Source: Chryseobacterium sp. SNU WT5
Lineage (GTDB): Bacteria > Bacteroidota > Bacteroidia > Flavobacteriales > Weeksellaceae
Direction: 5' to 3'
Length of the DNA stretch: 64,000 bases
Assembly: GCF_007362475.1 (NCBI RefSeq)
Contig: NZ_CP041687.1
Span: 868,001 to 932,000 of the forward strand
The notes under the pieces are model-generated. The model saw nothing but the letters and a program-made list of their open reading frames with translations, was not told where the DNA came from and did not search any database. Position numbers and translations under genes: made by a program. Positions 10,017 through 18,901 of this stretch are shown piece after piece. The first letter of the stretch is position 1. Each line of letters opens with the position of its first letter.

Positions 10017-10041
10017 AATTAGTGTTTAAGCGTGTAGAAGT

Positions 10042-10959
10042 CTATTTACTTTGTGTGATTTCCAGTTTTATGATACAGCTTTGGCGGTTGTCAAAAGTTG
10101 CCTTTACCTCCTGCACGATGTTATTTTTATCAAATTGTAAACCTGTACAGTAATAGTAGAAATTTTTCACTTTCTGCCCATTTACGGTTACGGCTACATT
10201 ATCATTATTACACATATAAGACCTCAACAAATAATTGTAATTAGAATTGAAATTATTACCATTGGCAATTTGCTGAATTACCTTTTTCAAATCGTCATCA
10301 ATATCACTTTCCACATCAGGTTCTGGAGCTGAGATGGCAGGTTCTACGATTTCAATCGGATTATAAGCCGGCATTACTCTGATTTGCTGGGTAATAGGCT
10401 CTGCATCGTCTGTAATAAGGGTTACCAGATAGTTTCCAGGTTTCTTATAAGAATAGAAAGCCATCTTATCCCTTGAGTCAATTTGTCCTGTTTCGCCAAA
10501 CTTCCAGTGAAAAGATTTTGCCGTAGAAGAAACCGCTCTAAAGATCACATTTTCAAGTTGCATGGCCTGCATCGGTCCATCAATAGTTGCCGTATTCTCA
10601 TTAAAAAGAGGTTGTTCTATGATTCTATTAGAAACCAAAATAGGAAAGGTTTTGGTGTATTTATTATCAATCGTAAGTTTCACTTCGTAAAATCCTGGTT
10701 TGGAATAAAAATGAACTCCTTTATTTTTTTCTGAAGTTTTGCCGTCACCAAAGTCCCATTTTTTTGTTACTGCATTATTTGTTTTATCTTCAAATTTCAT
10801 AGAATCACCAACTGCTAAGTTTGCAGGAAATGCTACTGCAGCAATATCATCAGGATTCACGGATTTTCTTTGGAGCCAAATTGCAATCAAAGAGGCTACC
10901 AGCAGGGTAGAAACTACCGCGATAATTATGTTCTTTTTGTTTTTCTGAAAGTAATTCAT
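10042..10959 (-). CDS. PKD-domain single-pass membrane protein of the T6SSiii trans-envelope complex (TssP candidate)
   Basis: 305 residues. A basic N-terminus, MNYFQKNKKN, is followed by one transmembrane segment (residues 11-28). Two PKD/Ig-like repeats follow: WDFGDGKTSEKNKG with GFYEVKLTI, and FHWKFGETGQ with GNYLVTLITDD. A C-terminal domain has two Cys-containing segments. The bulk should be periplasmic. Proteins of this build recur in Bacteroidetes T6SS clusters and probably form the periplasmic part of TssNQOPR. I think TssP is the most likely name but cannot confirm it from sequence alone. Confidence 0.72.
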   Translation of the reverse strand: MNYFQKNKKNIIIAVVSTLLVASLIAIWLQRKSVNPDDIAAVAFPANLAVGDSMKFEDKTNNAVTKKWDFGDGKTSEKNKGVHFYSKPGFYEVKLTIDNKYTKTFPILVSNRIIEQPLFNENTATIDGPMQAMQLENVIFRAVSSTAKSFHWKFGETGQIDSRDKMAFYSYKKPGNYLVTLITDDAEPITQQIRVMPAYNPIEIVEPAISAPEPDVESDIDDDLKKVIQQIANGNNFNSNYNYLLRSYMCNNDNVAVTVNGQKVKNFYYYCTGLQFDKNNIVQEVKATFDNRQSCIIKLEITQSK

Positions 10960-10979
10960 TTTCTTCGAATATTTGTGTT

Positions 10980-11507
10980 CTAATTTTTTGAGCTCATTAT
11001 CTGTGCGTTTCTACGCTCGCTGATCTGCTGTTGTTTGATCTTCATTCCAATGGTACATTCTTCAAAATCTTTTGTAAATTTTTTGACATTTTCATTCCGT
11101 TTAACAATGATTTTTTTATCATCGTAATACATCTTGTAGAACTTGGCGATAAGATTGTAGTTGTTTTTTCGGGAGTCCGTAATAACGATATCTGAAAAAG
11201 CATCGTTGATATCATTAATATCATAGCGTAATTCATTTTCTTCCACTGGTTGCGGTTTTTCACTGGACAACCTCTTCAACTTTATAAAAGTACTATCAAC
11301 TTTCGGTTGAATCGATTTCTGCCGATCCGCGAAAATTGATTTTTGCTTTAAAGTTTTTATTTCAATACTATCGGAATCAACAAAGGGCGAATTCATTTTA
11401 TGTAGAAAAATAATTCCTAAAAATACAACACCCATTAGCAGCATTGCCATTAAATAAATGAAATAGTATCTTTTTTCCTTTTGAGATAAAGTAATTTTCA
11501 ACTGCAT
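10980..11507 (-). CDS. Small single-pass T6SSiii membrane protein (TssO/TssQ-type)
   Basis: 175 residues from the ATG at 11505-11507, which lies 4 bp after the previous stop. A longer frame to 11627 overlaps the upstream gene heavily and is not credible. It has a basic N-terminus (LSQKEKRYY), one transmembrane helix (about residues 14-36) and a periplasmic domain with YYDDKKIIVKRNENV and a single Cys in FEECTIGMK. The build matches the small subtype-iii membrane subunits, but which one (O, P or Q) is unresolved. It lies between the other small membrane protein and the PKD protein. Confidence 0.7.
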   Translation of the reverse strand: MQLKITLSQKEKRYYFIYLMAMLLMGVVFLGIIFLHKMNSPFVDSDSIEIKTLKQKSIFADRQKSIQPKVDSTFIKLKRLSSEKPQPVEENELRYDINDINDAFSDIVITDSRKNNYNLIAKFYKMYYDDKKIIVKRNENVKKFTKDFEECTIGMKIKQQQISERRNAQIMSSKN

Positions 11508-11511
11508 ATTT

Positions 11512-12057
11512 TTATCGATTACGACGGCCAGCCACAGGACGTCTTCTAGGTGTAGGTGTACTGTTAATGAGATTTTCGTTGGCCGTGATAAGCCGGTCCT
11601 GACATTCCAATAAATTTCGACTTGCAACCTGCTCGTCTGCGGCCACAGAAATCAGATCATTTTTAAGGATGATCATTTCACTCATATTTTTGATCAGGGT
11701 TGCATACTGTTTAAATTCTTTGATGCTGTCTTCCCCCATAATATTCTTACAATCGCGGATGTCTTCGATAATTTTATCTCTTAAAAAAATTTCATTCTGA
11801 ACCTGATCAGAAGCCAACCTTGACATATTGGAGTATATTGTTTCCATTCTATCCTGCAACAGATTATTTTTACTCTGAAGCATTCTATAGTTACTCACTT
11901 CTTTATCAACTTCTTTTTGTTGAAACTCACTGCTTTTAAAAAACATAAAAACTGCAAGAAATGTTATTCCCGTGAGCAAGACGAAAGAGATCACGAATCC
12001 CCAAATCCCTTTATTTACCGCTTTCTTATTTAATTTTTCCTGTCCTGAAGTCACCAT
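11512..12057 (-). CDS. Small single-pass T6SSiii membrane protein (TssO candidate)
   Basis: 181 residues. One transmembrane segment (GFVISFVLLTGITFLAVFMF, about residues 20-39) is followed by a long, probably coiled-coil periplasmic region (residues 40-160) and a basic Pro/Arg tail (TPTPRRRPVAGRRNR). This resembles TssO, an inner-membrane part of the subtype-iii trans-envelope complex. It is 11 bp downstream of the regulator gene. The next gene has the same layout, so assigning names O, P and Q needs profile searches. Confidence 0.7.
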   Translation of the reverse strand: MVTSGQEKLNKKAVNKGIWGFVISFVLLTGITFLAVFMFFKSSEFQQKEVDKEVSNYRMLQSKNNLLQDRMETIYSNMSRLASDQVQNEIFLRDKIIEDIRDCKNIMGEDSIKEFKQYATLIKNMSEMIILKNDLISVAADEQVASRNLLECQDRLITANENLINSTPTPRRRPVAGRRNR

Positions 12058-12068
12058 ACGCTAATTCT

Positions 12069-12740
12069 TTAAATACTAGTATTGTAAATCCCACTTTCTA
12101 CACAAAAACGAACCAAGTCCAACTTGCTTTTCAAACCCAACTTTTGGGTAAGTCTTTTGACATAAGTATCTACGGTTCGTGCGCTTAAATTCATTCTTTC
12201 TCCTACATCCTTATTACTGAATCCCTCATAGCAGAGTTTAATAATTTGGATCTCGATTACAGTTAGATCTTGCTGGCTATTTCTCTGTCGATCCAAGTAA
12301 TTTTCAACTTCCTGCATCTGTTGAGACCATTCTTTCTTATAATCTTCAAAATCCACACTATCAGACAAAACACTGTTTTTAAGAACATCCTTTATCACAA
12401 TGCTGTTCTTTTGACAATAATATGTATTGGGTATCTCAGAAAGAATCTCGTCCATATCACTTTGATAAGTGCCGGAATAAGTTATGATTGGTGTATTGGG
12501 ATTTGATTGTCGAATAAATTTTATGGCTTCTAAACCACTTAAGATCGGCATATATAAATTGATGAGAAAAACGTCTTCCTGTTTCCAGTAGAGCCTGTTA
12601 ATCAGTTCATGTCCGTTATTGCAATCATTAACAACCCTGTAAAAAGGGTTTTCCAGCAACATTTTCAATAAAAACTGTTTAAAGTAAAAGTCATTGTCAG
12701 CGACAGAAAATCGAATTACTCCAGTAGATCTTTTCTCCAT
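12069..12740 (-). CDS. Atypical LuxR-type response regulator at the head of the T6SS operon
   Basis: 223 residues. The receiver-like domain (residues 8-125) is followed by a LuxR/NarL helix-turn-helix (about 155-220) with SNKDVGERMNLSARTVDTYV. In the receiver, the beta-3 phospho-acceptor is Asn (N61, codon 12558-12560, context FLINLYMPILSG). The acidic pair is DN (VADND), while the Lys near residue 111 (CQKNS) is kept. It therefore cannot be phosphorylated at the standard site and may act constitutively or by ligand or protein contact. It is the first gene of the operon, with a 371-bp AT-rich gap upstream, so it is a good candidate for the cluster's own regulator. Confidence 0.85.
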   Translation of the reverse strand: MEKRSTGVIRFSVADNDFYFKQFLLKMLLENPFYRVVNDCNNGHELINRLYWKQEDVFLINLYMPILSGLEAIKFIRQSNPNTPIITYSGTYQSDMDEILSEIPNTYYCQKNSIVIKDVLKNSVLSDSVDFEDYKKEWSQQMQEVENYLDRQRNSQQDLTVIEIQIIKLCYEGFSNKDVGERMNLSARTVDTYVKRLTQKLGLKSKLDLVRFCVESGIYNTSI

Positions 12741-13059
12741 TAATTACATTTGTGTTATGTTTGGCATAAAATTATGTATTTATTACCACATAAAAAAAAA
12801 TGAAATTCAGCGTTTTGCAAATTTCTTCAATTTTGTGTTTTGAATGGATAAATATAGGAATTTTTAAACCAAAATAAAAAAAAATATTATTAAATAATTA
12901 TTAACTAATTTAAGTGATTTGCTAATAATTTGCTTTATCAATAATCTAAATCAATAATTAAAAATATAAAATCATTTCTATAAACAATTTTTTATCATAT
13001 TTAGTAATATCAAGGTTTTCACGAAATTAGAAATTAATTTATAACACCTCTTGCTGCAT
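12741..13059. other. AT-rich intergenic region upstream of the T6SS operon
   Basis: Very AT-rich sequence with no ORF. It should hold the promoter of the regulator-T6SS operon, yet I see no good minus-strand TTTG-N19-TAnnTTTG. On the plus strand there is a -7-like TATGTTTG at 12756-12763, without a clear -33 box. AT-rich DNA of this kind is a common target of xenogeneic silencers, but that is only a guess here. Confidence 0.5.
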
Positions 13060-13096
13060 AAATCCGAAGCGTTTCTACCTCGGATTTGATTTTTTT
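13060..13096 (+). terminator. Hairpin with T-tract, oriented plus
   Basis: 8-bp stem AAATCCGA (13060-13067) / TCGGATTT (13080-13087), 12-nt loop, followed on the plus strand by GATTTTTTTC. Both flanking genes are on the minus strand, so this points against them. On the minus strand the stem has no T-tract after it. Confidence 0.5.
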
Positions 13097-13111
13097 CAAA
13101 ATATTCAGCTA

Positions 13112-14263
13112 TTATTTTATAATTACAGGATTAATCATTTCCTTCCGTAAATCGATCACCGTATTTTGAATTGCATCTGTAATTTGCCTGATTTCTTTAT
13201 GGGGATTGAAAATCGCTTTCTTGCCTTTTACCTCATTTGCAATATTGGACAGAATTACTACTGAAGTTTGGCTTTCAGGATAATAAATTAATAGCGAAGG
13301 AGCACCTTTAACATAACCAGTATGAAAATACGCGAGCGGTTTCCCCACATTCATCATAATACCAAATCCATAATCCATTTTCCCAATAATCTGATGATCA
13401 CGTTCTGAGCTTTTTTCTACCAATTTCTTTAAGGACTCAGGGTTTAAAATTTCACCTCCATAAAGCGCGGTATTCCAAAGATGCAAATCATTAACTGTTG
13501 ACAAGATCCCACCTGCCGGAACACTTATGGATTCATCTGCAAGGCGCTTTGGCATATTCTCTACTTTTTGAAAATTATTATTATTCCCAATAAAAGCAGC
13601 AGCGAAATTACGTCCCGTGAAAACATTTGCTGTAGACGAATATTCCATACCAATTTTTATAAATAATTCTTTAATATTTTCATCATACGATTTGCCGGAT
13701 ACTTTCTCAATGATTTTCCCTAAAAACCTAAATCCCTTGTTTGAATAATGAAATTCTTTCCCTGGTACCGATAATAATCCATTGCCAAAATCGCTTATGC
13801 CTGAAGTATGATTCAAAAGTTCTTTAATACTAATATTTTGAAACTGTACTGTTTGAAATTCAGGCAAATATTTTGAAACTTTATCATCCGTATTGAGCTT
13901 ACCCTTTTCCTCTTGCAACAATACCAAAACCGCAGTAAACTGCTTGCTAATAGATGCGATGGCAAAAACAGAACTATGATCTATTTTTTTCTTTTGATTG
14001 AAATCTTCAAATCCATTTTGTTGTTCATACAAGACATTTTCACCTCTAAAGATTGCTACAGAACCATTAAAATTATATTTTGAAAACACAGAATCAATTT
14101 GCTGTGCTAATATTTTTTTTTGAAATTGAGTAATGACACTGTCAACTAAAATATTTCGAGCATGCGTTTTCTCTGCCAGGGTTTCTGTTTCAGATTTGCA
14201 AGAACATATTAAAAGTACAACAGCTAAAAATAAAATAGATTTAAAATTCATAAGCTTCCTCAT
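13112..14263 (-). CDS. Serine hydrolase, beta-lactamase/penicillin-binding-protein fold, lipoprotein
   Basis: 383 residues. The signal peptide ends in a lipobox (LLICSC, Cys near residue 22). Class C-type motifs are in order: SxxK in AIASISKQFTAV (nucleophile Ser), YxN as YSN in FHYSNKGFRFLG, and a KTG equivalent HTG in YFHTGYVKG. Such proteins (Pfam Beta-lactamase, PF00144) are usually D-aminopeptidases, esterases or DD-peptidases, and only rarely true beta-lactamases. It would be anchored in the envelope. It is a stand-alone gene; the substrate cannot be told from sequence. Confidence 0.85.
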   Translation of the reverse strand: MRKLMNFKSILFLAVVLLICSCKSETETLAEKTHARNILVDSVITQFQKKILAQQIDSVFSKYNFNGSVAIFRGENVLYEQQNGFEDFNQKKKIDHSSVFAIASISKQFTAVLVLLQEEKGKLNTDDKVSKYLPEFQTVQFQNISIKELLNHTSGISDFGNGLLSVPGKEFHYSNKGFRFLGKIIEKVSGKSYDENIKELFIKIGMEYSSTANVFTGRNFAAAFIGNNNNFQKVENMPKRLADESISVPAGGILSTVNDLHLWNTALYGGEILNPESLKKLVEKSSERDHQIIGKMDYGFGIMMNVGKPLAYFHTGYVKGAPSLLIYYPESQTSVVILSNIANEVKGKKAIFNPHKEIRQITDAIQNTVIDLRKEMINPVIIK

Positions 14264-14324
14264 TTTTCAAATATAAAAAATGAAAATGAAATGACTGGAC
14301 TTAGACGGCAATCATTTTTTAAAG

Positions 14325-14354
14325 CAAAAAAATCTCCCAAAAAATTGAGAGATT
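14325..14354 (-). terminator. Intrinsic terminator after the HbpS-like gene
   Basis: Read on the minus strand, stem AATCTC/GAGATT (plus positions 14349-14354 and 14331-14336) is followed by a T-run (14325-14330). It lies just past the stop of the minus-strand gene at 14378. Confidence 0.72.
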
Positions 14355-14377
14355 CTAAATTAAATATTTTTAATAAC

Positions 14378-14776
14378 TTAGAGAGCGATGGCACCCGCTT
14401 CTGCAACAGCATGATCATTTTCAACTGAGCTTCCACTTACTCCAATAGCACCAATTATTTCACCTTCTGCATTTTTCACCAAAACACCTCCTGGGAAAGT
14501 AATCAGTCCACCATTAGAGTGTTCTATATTATAGAGAGATCCACCAGGTTGAGAAAGATTTCCGATCTCTCCAGAATTCATATCGAAGAACCTAGCTGTT
14601 TTGGCTTTTTTAATAGAAATATCTAAAGATCCTAGCCAGGCGCCATCCATCCTTGCGAAGGCCACTAAATTAGCCCCTCCATCAACGATTGCGATGTTCA
14701 TTTTACAGTCGATTGACTTTGCTTTCTCTTTAGCTGCTGAAATTAATTTTTCAGCTTGTGATAATGTAATATTCAT
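14378..14776 (-). CDS. HbpS/GlcG-family protein (DUF336, possible heme-binding)
   Basis: 132 residues covering one full GlcG/HbpS domain (PF03928). Family signatures are [20 protein letters not shown], then KAKTARFF and [20 protein letters not shown] near the C-terminus, with the final DHAVAEAG. There is no signal peptide, so it is cytoplasmic. Family members have been linked to heme binding and stress sensing (HbpS) or occur in glycolate operons (GlcG), and nothing nearby decides between these. It is monocistronic, with its own terminator. Confidence 0.87.
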   Translation of the reverse strand: MNITLSQAEKLISAAKEKAKSIDCKMNIAIVDGGANLVAFARMDGAWLGSLDISIKKAKTARFFDMNSGEIGNLSQPGGSLYNIEHSNGGLITFPGGVLVKNAEGEIIGAIGVSGSSVENDHAVAEAGAIAL

Positions 14777-14813
14777 TTAATTTATTTTTTTAATTTTTAT
14801 AGAAAGAGTTTCT

Positions 14814-14849
14814 AAAAAAACCACCAAGTCTTGTAGGTCTTGATGGTTT
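14814..14849 (-). terminator. Intrinsic terminator after the Cys-rich gene
   Basis: Minus-strand stem AAACCATCAAG / CTTGGTGGTTT (one G-U pair; plus positions 14839-14849 and 14818-14828) is followed by a T-run. It sits 19 bp past the stop of the 35-residue gene, which supports that gene being a real transcription unit. Confidence 0.8.
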
Positions 14850-14867
14850 CAGTTATTGATTGGTAAT

Positions 14868-14975
14868 TTACTTATTACACGTGCAACCTTTACAGGTGCA
14901 GTTAGTACACGTACATTTTTTACAATCTCCGGTTTTGCAACCTTCACAATTGCAAGTACATTGAGTGTTTTCCAT
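14868..14975 (-). CDS. Small Cys-rich metallothionein-like protein (35 aa)
   Basis: Read from the DNA: ATG at 14973-14975, stop TAA at 14868-14870, 35 residues with 11 Cys (positions 6, 8, 10, 13, 18, 21, 23, 26, 28, 31, 33). Most Cys are in CxC and CxxC spacing, for example CTCNCEGCKTGDCKKCTC. This density and spacing is typical of metallothioneins, which bind Zn(II), Cu(I) or Cd(II) through thiolate clusters in the cytoplasm. It has its own terminator and lies between the HbpS-like gene and the IcmF unit. There are no His or aromatic residues, unlike the cyanobacterial SmtA type. Function is inferred from composition only. Confidence 0.78.
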   Translation of the reverse strand: MENTQCTCNCEGCKTGDCKKCTCTNCTCKGCTCNK

Positions 14976-15063
14976 AATATTATATTTAAAAATTAGAAGC
15001 TAAAGGTAAAAAATGATTTTAAGAATCAGGATGCAATTATATGATTTAACGAAAATTAACATC

Positions 15064-15102
15064 AAAAAAACCGTGCTAAGATCTAAAGTCTTGGCACGGT
15101 TT
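15064..15102 (-). terminator. Terminator of the IcmF-orphan gene unit
   Basis: Minus-strand stem AAACCGTGCCAAGA / TCTTAGCACGGTTT (one G-U pair; plus 15089-15102 and 15068-15081) is followed by TTTTTTT. It is a strong intrinsic terminator downstream of the 93-residue gene. Confidence 0.85.
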
Positions 15103-15129
15103 ATTAATCAAAAGATATAATTAATAAAA

Positions 15130-15411
15130 TTACGAAAAAATTTTCCCACCACGCTCAAACAGTTCTTCAAATGAAATTTTCTTTCCAGCTAGTCCGCTTT
15201 TAGTTTCAATACTTCCATACGTTATTTTGTCACTATCATTATATTGTAAAGTAATTTCACTAATATCATTTACCACATTATATGTAACAGCCCAAGATCT
15301 AATTATTCTTCTTACAATATTTACTGTTGTAAAATTGCTTCGTAGTGGATACGTCTTAGTTAAAAACCCCTGAGAAGTTCTATTATGAGATATAGTTAAT
15401 ACAGAATTCAT
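15130..15411 (-). CDS. Hypothetical protein (93 aa), directly downstream of icmF
   Basis: I do not recognise the family. It has no signal peptide and no membrane segment. It is rich in beta-forming, Asn/Thr/Ile residues, with a C-terminal motif KKISFEELFERGGKIF. It starts 18 bp after icmF ends and is closed by a strong terminator, so it is probably co-transcribed with icmF. The reading frame is open and well placed, but expression is unproven. Confidence 0.55.
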   Translation of the reverse strand: MNSVLTISHNRTSQGFLTKTYPLRSNFTTVNIVRRIIRSWAVTYNVVNDISEITLQYNDSDKITYGSIETKSGLAGKKISFEELFERGGKIFS

Positions 15412-15429
15412 CTAATTTTTAAAAACGAT

Positions 15430-18400
15430 TTACATATTTCGTCTGTACATTCCACCTACTTCAAACAAAGCATTCGTAATTTGTCCAAGTGAACAATACT
15501 TCACCGCTTCCATCATCTTTTCAAATAGATTTTCCTGGTTGATGGCAGAAATCTGCAAGTCGTGTAATATCTGTTCGCTTTTATCAGCGTGAGATTGCTG
15601 GAAATTTTCTAAATTCTGAATCTGCAGTTGTTTTTCCTCTTCGGTTGACCGAATAACTTCTCGTGGTAAAACAGTTGGTGAACCATCTTTTCCTAAGAAC
15701 GTATTCACGCCGATAATTGGAAATTCTCCAGTATGTTTCAGCATTTCGTAATGCATACTTTCTTCCTGAATTTTAGAACGTTGGTACATGGTTTCCATTG
15801 CACCAAGAACGCCACCTCTTTCGGTGATTCGGTCAAATTCCGTGTAAACAGCTTCTTCTACTAAATCCGTTAATTCTTCAATAATAAATGAACCTTGTAA
15901 TGGATTTTCATTTTTCGCTAAACCTAATTCTTTATTAATGATCAACTGAATTGCCATTGCACGTCTTACAGAATCTTCAGTCGGCGTTGTGATTGCTTCA
16001 TCATAAGCATTAGTATGCAAAGAGTTACAGTTATCGTAAATTGCATACAACGCTTGTAATGTGGTTCTGATATCGTTAAAGTCAATTTCCTGTGCGTGTA
16101 AAGATCTTCCAGAAGTTTGAATGTGGTATTTTAACATCTGACTTCGTTCATTTGCCTGGTATTTCAGCTTCATCGCTTTTGCCCAAATTCTTCTTGCTAC
16201 TCTACCAATTACAGCGTATTCTGGATCAAGTCCGTTAGAGAAGAAGAATGATAAATTCGGTGCGAAATCATTGATATTCATTCCGCGGCTCAAGTAGTAT
16301 TCTACGTAGGTGAATCCATTTGCCAAGGTAAACGCCAATTGCGAAATGGGATTTGCACCCGCTTCTGCAATGTGATATCCAGAAATAGAAACGGAATAAA
16401 AGTTTCTTACTTTTTGATCGATGAAATACTGTTGAACGTCACCCATTAATCTCAGAGCAAATTCAGTGGAGAAAATACAGGTATTCTGTGCCTGATCTTC
16501 TTTTAAAATATCTGCTTGAACAGTTCCACGAACAGTTGCAATGGTTTCCGCTTTAATTTTATTATAAATTTCAGCATCGATCACTTCGTCACCGGTAATT
16601 CCTAACAATTTTAAACCTAAACCATTATTTCCTTTCGGAAGTTCACCTTCATACGAAGGTCTTTTTAAACCTTTGTCATCAAATTTTGCTTTTAATTTTG
16701 CTTCAACAGCTTCCCAAAGATTATTTTCTGACAGATATTTCTCAACATTCTGATCAATGGCTGCATTCATGAAAAAGGCAAGCAACATTGGAGCAGGACC
16801 ATTAATTGTCATGGAAACTGATGTCATGGCATTCACCAAATCGAAACCAGAATACAGTTTTTTCGCATCATCTAAAGTTGCGATGGAAACACCCGCATTT
16901 CCGATCTTACCATAAATATCTGGCGGTAAAGCAGGATCTTGTCCGTATAAAGTCACCGAGTCAAATGCCGTTGATAAACGTTTCGCATCCATATCTGCCG
17001 AAACATAATGGAATCTACGATTCGTTCTTTCTGGTCCACCTTCTCCGGCAAACATTCTGGTTGGATCTTCACCTGTTCTTTTAAAAGGAAATAATCCAGC
17101 GGTATATGGAAACTGGCCTGGAACATTTTCCTGACCTTTCCAACGAAGCAGATCACCCCAGTCCTGGAATTTTGGTAAGGAAATTTTTGGAATTTTTAAA
17201 TGGGAAAGAGATTCGTATTTCGTTTCTACTTTAATTTCTTTTCCACGAACGAAATAAGAGAAAGATTCACCTGCTAATTCTTCTTTAAAATGTTTCCATC
17301 CTTGTAGAAAAGCCAGGTTTTCTTCGGAAAGTTCTTTTCTGGTTTTCAGAAATACTTTCTCCAATTTTTCATAAGTATCTTGGTCATCTTTAATGATCGC
17401 CTTCGTTCCATCCAGCATATAAAGTTTTCGCCCGATTTCAGCCTGAGCATCTACTTCCTTATCGTACTGATGATTACTTTCTACAATTTCAGAAAGGTAG
17501 CGAACTCTTTTTGGTGGAATCACCGTAGTATCATCAGAAACGTTTTGTTCTATAAATTCATTAAAATGAACTGCATTTTCACCTTGTGATTTTTGCAGGG
17601 TTTCATTAACCTTATTAATTAAAGCGTTGTACAGTTCTGTGGTTCCATAATCATTGAACTGACTGGCTTTTGTAGAAAACACCGGCATTTCTTCCAACTT
17701 TTTGTCAAAGGCAACCTGATTTCTTTGGTAAGTTTTACGTACCGCTTGCAATGCATCCAAAGCACCTCGCTTATCTGATTTATTTAATGCAATCAAGTCG
17801 GCATAATCCAGCATGTCAATTTTTTCCAATTGTGTGGAAGCACCATACTCTGGGGTCATTACATACATTGAGACATCTGCGATATCTGTAATTTCAGAAC
17901 CTGATTGTCCAATTCCGGAAGTTTCCAAAATAATGACGTCCGGTTTTGCCAATTTTAGAATATCTAAAGTAGAATGAATGAATTTTGAAACAGAAACATT
18001 ATTTTCTCTTGTCGCCATCGACCGCATATAAACTCGAGCGTCATTAATGGAGTTCATTCTGATTCTATCTCCTAATAAAGCTCCACCAGTTTTCTTTTTG
18101 GAAGGATCTACAGAAACTATTGCAATTTTCTGAGTAGGATTTGAACGTAAAAAACGACGAACCAACTCATCTGTCAAAGAAGATTTCCCGGCTCCACCCG
18201 TTCCTGTAATTCCAATAATTGGAATTGGCGAGTTTTTCGCTTTTTCATCGATTGCTTTTACCAATTCCGGTTTCTCATTCGAGAAATTCTCAACAGCTGA
18301 AATAACTTCTGCAATAGATTTAGAATCTTCAAATTTTATTTTATCTAAATCTGAAACTTGGATATGTTCGCCTGTTGCGAAGTCAGATCGTTGAACAAGA

Positions 18401-18810
18401 TCGTTGATCATTCCCTGTAAACCTAATTCCCGTCCGTCATCTGGTGAGTAAATTCGATCGATTCCGTACTCCATTAATTCTCGGATTTCTTCGGGTAAGA
18501 TTACGCCGCCACCGCCACCAAAGATCTTGATTTGGGGCGCTCCTTTTTTGCGTAAGAGATCATAGATGTATTTAAAATATTCGTTGTGGCCGCCCTGATA
18601 AGACGTTAAAGCAATTGCATTTGCATCTTCTTGAATAGCACAATCCACCACCTCTTCAGCAGATTTATCATGACCAAGATGAATAACTTCGGCACCAGTT
18701 GCCTGAATCATTCTTCTCATTATATTAATTGCAGCATCATGTCCATCAAACAAAGAAGCAGCAGTTACTACTCTTACTTTGTTTTTGGGTGTATATTTTT
18801 GGGATTCCAT
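15430..18810 (-). CDS. icmF: Fused isobutyryl-CoA mutase IcmF (B12 domain + G-protein chaperone + mutase)
   Basis: 1126 residues in three parts. The N-terminal B12-binding domain (1-140) has the lower-ligand His in FDGHDAA (H24). A MeaB-like GTPase (about 195-400) has P-loop GTGGAGKS (203-210) and NKSD (343-346). The mutase TIM barrel runs from about residue 540 to the end. Two active-site positions that separate the substrates read Phe (F587, in TRMFAGEGG) and Gln (Q775, in [10 protein letters not shown]). Methylmalonyl-CoA mutase has Tyr and Arg there, so isobutyryl-CoA/n-butyryl-CoA interconversion is expected. The G-domain would load and protect adenosylcobalamin. A -7 box lies at 18831-18838. 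Confidence 0.93.
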   Translation of the reverse strand: MESQKYTPKNKVRVVTAASLFDGHDAAINIMRRMIQATGAEVIHLGHDKSAEEVVDCAIQEDANAIALTSYQGGHNEYFKYIYDLLRKKGAPQIKIFGGGGGVILPEEIRELMEYGIDRIYSPDDGRELGLQGMINDLVQRSDFATGEHIQVSDLDKIKFEDSKSIAEVISAVENFSNEKPELVKAIDEKAKNSPIPIIGITGTGGAGKSSLTDELVRRFLRSNPTQKIAIVSVDPSKKKTGGALLGDRIRMNSINDARVYMRSMATRENNVSVSKFIHSTLDILKLAKPDVIILETSGIGQSGSEITDIADVSMYVMTPEYGASTQLEKIDMLDYADLIALNKSDKRGALDALQAVRKTYQRNQVAFDKKLEEMPVFSTKASQFNDYGTTELYNALINKVNETLQKSQGENAVHFNEFIEQNVSDDTTVIPPKRVRYLSEIVESNHQYDKEVDAQAEIGRKLYMLDGTKAIIKDDQDTYEKLEKVFLKTRKELSEENLAFLQGWKHFKEELAGESFSYFVRGKEIKVETKYESLSHLKIPKISLPKFQDWGDLLRWKGQENVPGQFPYTAGLFPFKRTGEDPTRMFAGEGGPERTNRRFHYVSADMDAKRLSTAFDSVTLYGQDPALPPDIYGKIGNAGVSIATLDDAKKLYSGFDLVNAMTSVSMTINGPAPMLLAFFMNAAIDQNVEKYLSENNLWEAVEAKLKAKFDDKGLKRPSYEGELPKGNNGLGLKLLGITGDEVIDAEIYNKIKAETIATVRGTVQADILKEDQAQNTCIFSTEFALRLMGDVQQYFIDQKVRNFYSVSISGYHIAEAGANPISQLAFTLANGFTYVEYYLSRGMNINDFAPNLSFFFSNGLDPEYAVIGRVARRIWAKAMKLKYQANERSQMLKYHIQTSGRSLHAQEIDFNDIRTTLQALYAIYDNCNSLHTNAYDEAITTPTEDSVRRAMAIQLIINKELGLAKNENPLQGSFIIEELTDLVEEAVYTEFDRITERGGVLGAMETMYQRSKIQEESMHYEMLKHTGEFPIIGVNTFLGKDGSPTVLPREVIRSTEEEKQLQIQNLENFQQSHADKSEQILHDLQISAINQENLFEKMMEAVKYCSLGQITNALFEVGGMYRRNM

Positions 18811-18830
18811 AATTGAATTTCGATTGGCAT

Positions 18831-18838
18831 CAAAGGTA
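18831..18838 (-). promoter_or_regulatory. -7 box of icmF promoter
   Basis: Minus-strand TACCTTTG, a match to the Bacteroidetes -7 consensus TAnnTTTG, 20 bp upstream of the icmF ATG. No clear TTTG -33 element at the expected spacing. Confidence 0.5.
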
Positions 18839-18859
18839 AGGAATTTTGAAATTTTGAGA

Positions 18860-18889
18860 AAAGAAAACCCTTTCTGTTTATGGAAAGGG
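18860..18889 (-). terminator. Terminator after the small lipoprotein gene
   Basis: Minus-strand stem CCCTTTC / GAAAGGG (plus 18883-18889 and 18868-18874), 8-nt loop, followed by TTTTCTTTTC, directly past the stop of the 18902 gene. Confidence 0.75.
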
Positions 18890-18901
18890 ATTATAAGTAG
18901 T

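Noticed and set aside
11042-11263. 73-residue minus-strand ORF inside the small T6SS membrane gene
   Set aside because: Alternate frame of the real gene with no independent support.
10980-11627. Longer N-terminus of the small T6SS membrane protein
   Set aside because: The first 40 residues lie inside the upstream gene and lack the basic start; ATG 11505-11507 gives a clean membrane protein.
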